NCBI GenBank assembly: GCA_012838305.1 | Contig: DUPN01000001.1 | Coordinates: 1 to 47,841 of the forward strand | DNA: 47,841 nt | Direction of reading: 5' to 3' | Source of the DNA: Bacillota bacterium | GTDB taxonomy: Bacteria > Bacillota > Limnochordia > Darwinibacteriales > Darwinibacteriaceae | Shown here: positions 43,133 through 47,841 of the stretch, piece by piece | Layout of the letters: every line of letters starts with the position of its first letter | Position numbering within the stretch: position 1 is the stretch's first letter | Made by a program: the position numbers and the translations under genes | Notes under the pieces: generated by a model | Told to the model about the DNA's origin: nothing | The model's input: only the letters and a program-made list of their open reading frames with translations | Databases searched by the model: none

Positions 43133-43148
43133 GTGAAATCTTTTTCAC
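43133..43148. promoter_or_regulatory. Inverted repeat between tatC and the cytochrome gene
   Basis: A 16-bp inverted repeat with 6-bp arms (GTGAAA and TTTCAC) and a 4-nt centre, about 100 bases before the cytochrome start and 11 after the upper end of the tatC-side gap (43160). The spacing does not fit Rex, Fnr or Crp sites. It may be an operator or a weak terminator. Confidence 0.35.
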
Positions 43149-43159
43149 ATAATGACAGG

Positions 43160-43900
43160 CTACTCTCGTTCCTGCAACTTCTGGCGGAACACGACCCTGC
43201 ATAACAGGATACTGAGCTCATAGAGCAGCAGCATGGGCAAAGCCATTAGAACTTGGGAAACGATATCCGGTGGGCTCAAGACGGCCGCCAATACAAAGAT
43301 GAGCAAGATAATGTACTTCCTGTTCCGCACCAATACATCTGGATGGAGAATCCCCACCCCCGTCAAGAGAAGGACAATGAGGGGCAGCTGAAAGATCACG
43401 CCAAAGGGCAGGATAAGTCCAATCACAAAAGAAACATAATTTCCAATTGAGATCAAGGGCTCTAGTTGCTCCGTGCCAAAACCCATAAAGAAGCGATAGG
43501 CAATGGGCAAAATTACCCGATATGCAAAAACTACGCCCACAACAAACATGGCCAGGGAAAAAGGCAAGCCGATCAGCAAAACACGGATCTCCTCGCTCCG
43601 TAAACCAGGCACAAGAAACCGAATCACTTGGTATAAAATGATCGGGAGCCCCAGGACAAGGCCAAAAACCAATGCTACTATCAGGTGCACCATGAACGCC
43701 TCTCCGGGATAAAGAAAGACCAGCTCACCCGGGATGCGCATCAGATACTGGACGATGGAGGGAGAAAAGTAAAACCCAACGATTGCGCCCAGAAGAAAAG
43801 TGCCAATGATGATGATAATTCTGCGCCGCAGTTCCGCAAGATGATCTACGAGGGTCATGCCCTCGACAGGGCTTTCAGTCTGCTGCTGCCTCTCAACCAT
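43160..43900 (-). CDS. tatC: Twin-arginine translocase subunit TatC
   Basis: A 246-residue membrane protein with six predicted helices. The N-terminal cytoplasmic signal-binding region reads LVDHLAELRRRI, and the first outward loop has PGEAFMVHL, both conserved in TatC. It recognises the twin-arginine signal and exports folded proteins. The downstream cytochrome is the obvious local substrate. The second ATG (43900) is preferred over 43906 because AGGTGG then lies six bases upstream. Confidence 0.95.
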   Translation of the reverse strand: MVERQQQTESPVEGMTLVDHLAELRRRIIIIIGTFLLGAIVGFYFSPSIVQYLMRIPGELVFLYPGEAFMVHLIVALVFGLVLGLPIILYQVIRFLVPGLRSEEIRVLLIGLPFSLAMFVVGVVFAYRVILPIAYRFFMGFGTEQLEPLISIGNYVSFVIGLILPFGVIFQLPLIVLLLTGVGILHPDVLVRNRKYIILLIFVLAAVLSPPDIVSQVLMALPMLLLYELSILLCRVVFRQKLQERE

Positions 43901-43948
43901 ATGCATCCACCTAATCCAAGGAAGAGACCGTCAACCGGCGTCCAACCA

Positions 43949-44128
43949 TTACTTCTTCTCGCCTTCGCTTGAGGCTGCCTCGTCAGAATCCAACCCTTTT
44001 GTGGCATTCTTGAACTCTCGCAAGCCTTTACCCACTGCTTTTCCTATATCAGGTAGTTTGGAGGGTCCAAAAACCACCAAAGCAATCACGAGTACCAAAA
44101 TCAGTTCTCCCATCCCAATTCGACCCAT
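43949..44128 (-). CDS. tatA: Twin-arginine translocase subunit TatA
   Basis: A 59-residue protein with one N-terminal membrane helix ([14 protein letters not shown]), the hinge [14 protein letters not shown] and an amphipathic helix ([14 protein letters not shown]), then a charged tail. This is the complete TatA layout and length. It forms the pore with TatC. It is first in the tatA-tatC-cytochrome-ccm cluster. GGGGG lies about nine bases before the ATG. Confidence 0.95.
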   Translation of the reverse strand: MGRIGMGELILVLVIALVVFGPSKLPDIGKAVGKGLREFKNATKGLDSDEAASSEGEKK

Positions 44129-44171
44129 TTGACTACGCCCCCTTTGTTAGATTTTTATCTATGGTATCTCC

Positions 44172-44200
44172 AGCCTACCACCTGAAACCTTCAATGTCAA
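44172..44200 (-). promoter_or_regulatory. Possible promoter of the tat-cytochrome-ccm cluster
   Basis: On the minus strand a perfect TTGACA (44200-44195) stands 17 bases before TAGGCT (44177-44172). The -10 matches only three of six bases, so this is tentative. The divergent peptidase promoter was not found in 44201-44302. Confidence 0.35.
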
Positions 44201-44302
44201 GCTAGTCCCAAACGCAAAACGATGGCCCTTTGAAGGAATTTGGGCCCCTAAGCGGAAGATTGTTCTGTGAGCGGAAAATATACATGAAAGGGACAAAAGA
44301 AA

Positions 44303-46306
44303 TTGGAAAACCTGCGAATTGATGATTTCACCGAATACAAATTCCTTTCCGGCGTCAAGCATAACCCAAGTGGAACCCATGCCTGTTTCATCACCCATGA
44401 AGCCAACATGGACGAAAACGGATATACATCAAACCTCTGGATTTATGATTTTCTGAAGCACCACTGCTACCAACTTACGAGTTTGGGTAAGGAACGTTCG
44501 TTCACTTGGCTCAGTGATGAAGAGATTGTCTTTGCCTCTCTCCGCAACCCCAAGGATCAGGATCTGCAGAAGAAGGGTGATGTCTTTACCGTCTTCTACA
44601 CTATCAACATCCATGGTGGAGAGGCCAGAGAGTCCTTTCGAGTACCCCTACAGGTACAGACCTTGGAGCCCCTGGGAAACAACCGTTTTCTCTTAACCTG
44701 TACGTATCACCCTGGACGCCCCAGCCTACACACTCTCACCGAAGACGAAAAGGCGCCAGAGTTGAGGAGGCGCGAGGAGGAAAAGGATTACGAGGTCCTA
44801 GAAGAAATTCCCTTTTGGGGTAATGGAAGGGGGTTTGTTAGCGGTCAGCGGACGCGGCTCTACACCTACGATGGCGACAGCAACTCCTTGGAACCCCTCA
44901 CCGGAGAACTGCTACAGGTGGCCAGTGTCGAGCTAAATCAGGACAAGACACAGGCGGTTGTTGTGGGTGCTGAGTACACCGATGTAATGCCCCTCACCAA
45001 CTCCCTCTATCTGGCGGATCTTCCGTCGCTCCGCATACGAAAACTCTCCCCCGATGACGGCTTTTCCTATTTCTCCGCACATTTTTTGAGTGATGAAAAA
45101 GTGATCTGCCGCGGGAGCTTCCGCAAGCAATATGGGCTCAACGAACACGCCCGTTTCTATCTAGTGAGCATCGACGATGGAATCAAGGAACTGATCACAC
45201 CAGATCTTGACTTGTCCACCTGGAGTACAGTTGGTTCCGACTGCCGCTATGGCGCTAGGCAAGGGCTGCAGTCTGACGCGGGCGTCCTCTATTTTGTCAG
45301 TACCGAAGGCGACAGTTCCTACCTCAATCGCGTGGATGCATCGGGCCAGATTGAAAAGATGTCTATCCACGGGGGATCCGTCGATGATTTTAGCGTAAAA
45401 GACGGAGAGATCCTGATCATCGCCCTGCGGAACCTGGCCCTTCAAGAGCTCTACAGCCTTAAAGATGGCCAAGAGAAGCAGCTCACCAGCTTCAACAGCT
45501 GGGTTAATCAAGAGCGCAGTCTGTCCAGTCCAGAAGCACTAAGCTTCGAGACAGCGGCTGGTATTACCATTGACGGTTGGGTACTGAAACCCGTGGACTT
45601 CGTGGAAGGCCAAAGCTACCCCGGCATTTTGAACATCCACGGTGGACCCAAGACAGTCTTTGGCACTGTCTTTTTCCACGAAATGCAATACTGGGCTAAC
45701 GAAGGGTATTTTGTTTTTTTCTGTAATCCCCGAGGCAGCGATGGTAAGGGTAACGCCTTCGCCGATATTCGCGGTCAATACGGTACGGTTGACTATGATG
45801 ATCTCATGCGTTTTACCGATCGGGTTCTGGCCAGCTATCCGGAAATCGACGGCGACAGAGTGGGAGTTACAGGCGGCTCCTACGGCGGTTTTATGACGAA
45901 CTGGATCATCGGGCAAACGACCCGTTTCAAGGCGGCTGCATCACAGCGGAGTATCAGCAATTGGACTTCCATGGGCTTCACTACGGACATCGGTTACTAC
46001 TTCACCCCGGATCAAATCGGAGCTACGCCTTGGACGAATTATGAGAAGCTGTGGGAACACTCACCGCTGAAGTATGCTCACCAAGTCAAGACTCCAACCC
46101 TCTTTCTTCACTCTGAAGAAGACTACCGCTGCTGGCTGCCGGAAGGTCTGCAGATGTTTACCGCCCTAAAATACCACGGCGTGGAAGCAAGACTGTGCAT
46201 GTTCAGGGGTGAAAACCATGAACTCAGCCGAAGCGGCAAACCCAAACACCGTATTCGGCGCCTCAAAGAACTGACCGACTGGTTCAACCGCTTCTTAAAG
46301 TACTAG
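44303..46306 (+). CDS. S9 family peptidase (acylaminoacyl-peptidase/prolyl oligopeptidase type)
   Basis: A 667-residue serine peptidase without signal peptide. Residues 1 to about 400 form a beta-propeller; the C-terminal third is the alpha/beta-hydrolase domain. The catalytic triad is visible: Ser526 in GGSYGGF, Asp607 in SEEDYR and His639 in GENHELS. The oxyanion region is NIHGGP. It cleaves short peptides in the cytoplasm, with specificity not decidable here. The start is TTG 44303, with AAAGGG ten bases upstream. The next gene begins 18 bases after its stop, so they are probably one operon. Confidence 0.93.
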   Translation: MENLRIDDFTEYKFLSGVKHNPSGTHACFITHEANMDENGYTSNLWIYDFLKHHCYQLTSLGKERSFTWLSDEEIVFASLRNPKDQDLQKKGDVFTVFYTINIHGGEARESFRVPLQVQTLEPLGNNRFLLTCTYHPGRPSLHTLTEDEKAPELRRREEEKDYEVLEEIPFWGNGRGFVSGQRTRLYTYDGDSNSLEPLTGELLQVASVELNQDKTQAVVVGAEYTDVMPLTNSLYLADLPSLRIRKLSPDDGFSYFSAHFLSDEKVICRGSFRKQYGLNEHARFYLVSIDDGIKELITPDLDLSTWSTVGSDCRYGARQGLQSDAGVLYFVSTEGDSSYLNRVDASGQIEKMSIHGGSVDDFSVKDGEILIIALRNLALQELYSLKDGQEKQLTSFNSWVNQERSLSSPEALSFETAAGITIDGWVLKPVDFVEGQSYPGILNIHGGPKTVFGTVFFHEMQYWANEGYFVFFCNPRGSDGKGNAFADIRGQYGTVDYDDLMRFTDRVLASYPEIDGDRVGVTGGSYGGFMTNWIIGQTTRFKAAASQRSISNWTSMGFTTDIGYYFTPDQIGATPWTNYEKLWEHSPLKYAHQVKTPTLFLHSEEDYRCWLPEGLQMFTALKYHGVEARLCMFRGENHELSRSGKPKHRIRRLKELTDWFNRFLKY

Positions 46307-46324
46307 CCAAGGAGCCTGTGCCTG

Positions 46325-47841
46325 ATGACAACCATAATCTACATTCCTTTGGATGAAAGGCCCGTTAATCGCATTTTTCCGCAAATCCTGGCCGAGGCGA
46401 CGCCTGGAATCGTCCTGCGCACACCCCCGGCAGAGCTATTGGGAACCAAGAAGAGGCCCGCCAATCTTGGAGCACTCTGGGAGTGGCTGGAGAAGGAACT
46501 GCCCGGCGCAGACAAGCTGCTTTGCTCGTTGGATATGCTCTTTTACGGAGGCATCGCACCCTCGAGGATCCATCAGCTGTCTAGAGAAGAAGCGGCGAGT
46601 CAGCTTGAGCGCCTAGAACAACTAAAGGTTCGTTCTCCCAACATTGAGGTTTTTGCCTTTAGTCTGATTATGCGCGTTCCAGCAAACAACTCCAGCGATG
46701 AGGAACCCGACTACTACCGGCAATACGGCCAACTTATCTTCCGCTGGGGCTGGCTTCGGGATCAGCTCAGTCGGGGGCAGGGAGGGTCAAAGGAACGAGA
46801 AGAGCTGACTGAAGTGATGGCAGCCATACCCGCAGAGGTCCAATGCGACTATCTCCAACGCAGAGAGCTCAATCATTTCGTCAACTCCGAGGCCATTAAG
46901 CTGGTCGAACGGGACATCATCGATTTTCTCGTTATTCCCCTCGATGATTGCGCAGAATACGGTTTCTCCGCCGCAGAGCAAAGAAAACTCCTGCGACAAG
47001 TGGAACAAACTGGGCTTCAACAGCGCATCCATGTCTATCCCGGGGCCGACGAGGTGGGCTCCACCCTGCTCTGCCGCATCTGTACGCTAACCAAAGGCTC
47101 CAAACCGCGCATCTTTGTTCGCTATTCCTCGGTCATGGGGTCTCACATCATCCCCCGTTACGAGGATCGCCCCTTGGGTGAGAGCATTAAGAGCCAAATC
47201 ACAGTGTGCGGAGGCATCATGGTGGACAACTCCTTGGAAGCAGACGTGATCCTCATGGTCAACTCACCAACACTAAACCATGGAGCGATGCAAGAGGCCT
47301 CCCGGGCTGTCCTGGATAAGGACACCTCCTACTACTCTTTCCGCAATCTCCGGGAGTTTGTGGAGAGTATCGCATACTATCTCTCCATGGGACAGCGGGT
47401 AGCCTTAGCCGATGTGGCCTTTGGCAATGGAGCAGACCACGAACTCATGCAGATGCTCGCCAGAGGTGATCATTTGAGTGCACTGTACTCCTACGCGGCT
47501 TGGAACACTCCAGGCAACACCATCGGTACGGTCCTCGCCCACTCTCTATTGCGCTTTCAGAATCAGGATACAGTCGGCCAACTGTGCAAATTTGTCCTCG
47601 ATCGTTATCTGGAAGACTGGGGTTACCAGGCGTTAGTTCGTTCCTCTCTAACCCCCTATGCCGAAGAACTGGGGGCCAGCTACTTCGATCTCAAAGACAA
47701 ACAGCCACTGATCCAAGAGGCCGCTTTAGACATGCTCAGAAAGTTTGCCCTAACCCACCTAGGTGCCTTCAAGGATCTCTATACTGTGGAATCGTTGCAC
47801 TTCCCCTGGAACAGACTGTTTGAAATTGGCTTTACCTCTAG
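46325..47841 (+). CDS. DUF4127 family protein, cut by the window edge
   Basis: At least 505 residues, open to the last base. The start MTTIIYIPLDERPVNRIFP is the family hallmark (PLDERP), followed by LLCSLDMLFYGGIAPSR and DDCAEYG; later come PGADEVGS and DVAFGNGAD. Aspartate-rich segments suggest metal or sugar binding, but the function of DUF4127 is unknown. No signal peptide. AAGGAG lies ten bases before the ATG. It follows an S9 peptidase by 18 bases. The C-terminus lies outside the window. Confidence 0.85.
   Translation, partial: MTTIIYIPLDERPVNRIFPQILAEATPGIVLRTPPAELLGTKKRPANLGALWEWLEKELPGADKLLCSLDMLFYGGIAPSRIHQLSREEAASQLERLEQLKVRSPNIEVFAFSLIMRVPANNSSDEEPDYYRQYGQLIFRWGWLRDQLSRGQGGSKEREELTEVMAAIPAEVQCDYLQRRELNHFVNSEAIKLVERDIIDFLVIPLDDCAEYGFSAAEQRKLLRQVEQTGLQQRIHVYPGADEVGSTLLCRICTLTKGSKPRIFVRYSSVMGSHIIPRYEDRPLGESIKSQITVCGGIMVDNSLEADVILMVNSPTLNHGAMQEASRAVLDKDTSYYSFRNLREFVESIAYYLSMGQRVALADVAFGNGADHELMQMLARGDHLSALYSYAAWNTPGNTIGTVLAHSLLRFQNQDTVGQLCKFVLDRYLEDWGYQALVRSSLTPYAEELGASYFDLKDKQPLIQEAALDMLRKFALTHLGAFKDLYTVESLHFPWNRLFEIGFTS

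Noticed and set aside
43133-43148. Rex or Crp operator before the cytochrome
   Set aside because: Arm spacing is two bases too long for either consensus.

Overview
The window looks like the chromosome of an anaerobic or microaerophilic, endospore-forming member of the Bacillota, probably a deep clostridial or Limnochordia-type lineage. Grounds seen in the sequence: spore-associated genes (a Tlp-like small acid-soluble protein, a YheC/YheD-type ATP-grasp coat protein, YjcZ-like mini-proteins), strong GGAGG ribosome sites, many GTG and TTG starts, mrfAB (yprAB), two sugar-type ABC importers without their own ATPase, tyrosine phenol-lyase, and a UGA-coded selenoprotein. The lineage is inference. 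I saw no phage, insertion sequence, CRISPR array, tRNA or rRNA.

Layout. 1-3.7 kb: cold-shock protein, then ugpB-ugpA-ugpE (glycerol-3-phosphate-type importer). 3.7-7.9 kb: an exported alpha/beta hydrolase, a DegV fatty-acid carrier and tyrosine phenol-lyase. 7.9-10.6 kb (minus): tlpA-ccdA-FAD oxidoreductase, a thiol-redox unit. 10.7-14.7 kb: cardiolipin synthase and a dCache-HAMP-GGDEF-EAL signalling protein. 14.7-20.4 kb (minus): a basic mini-peptide, thioesterase, leucyl aminopeptidase, split chromate transporter, aldo/keto reductase and MFS transporter. 20.6-23.7 kb: oxidative defence with a selenocysteine peroxiredoxin, an FAD oxidoreductase and superoxide dismutase. 22.6 and 23.8-26.1 kb: small sporulation-type genes around a YheC/YheD gene. 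26.7-30.2 kb: mrfA-mrfB DNA repair. 30.2-36.5 kb (minus): binding protein, two permeases, FAD oxidoreductase, YesL and a LacI regulator, with two matching palindromic operators at the promoter. 36.8-44.1 kb (minus): an electron-transfer export island of tatA, tatC, a Tat-signal split-Soret-type cytochrome c, ccmE, ccmF, ccmA, ccmB, ccmC, ccmD and a secreted protein with an FMN-attachment motif. 44.3 kb to the end: S9 peptidase and a DUF4127 protein cut by the edge.

How the genes work together. The most striking block is 37-44 kb. One Tat substrate with two CxxCH haem motifs lies beside the Tat translocase and an almost complete System I cytochrome c maturation set. CcmE carries CxxxY instead of HxxxY, and CcmG and CcmH are absent, which matches the described System I* variant. 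The reductant for haem ligation may come from the CcdA-TlpA pair about 28 kb away. The second notable gene is a peroxiredoxin whose catalytic residue is encoded by in-frame UGA followed by a SECIS-like hairpin. Three separate operons share a design: a strong hairpin without a U-tract directly after the gene for the abundant exported product (ugpB, the second binding protein, the cytochrome), which could set product ratios.
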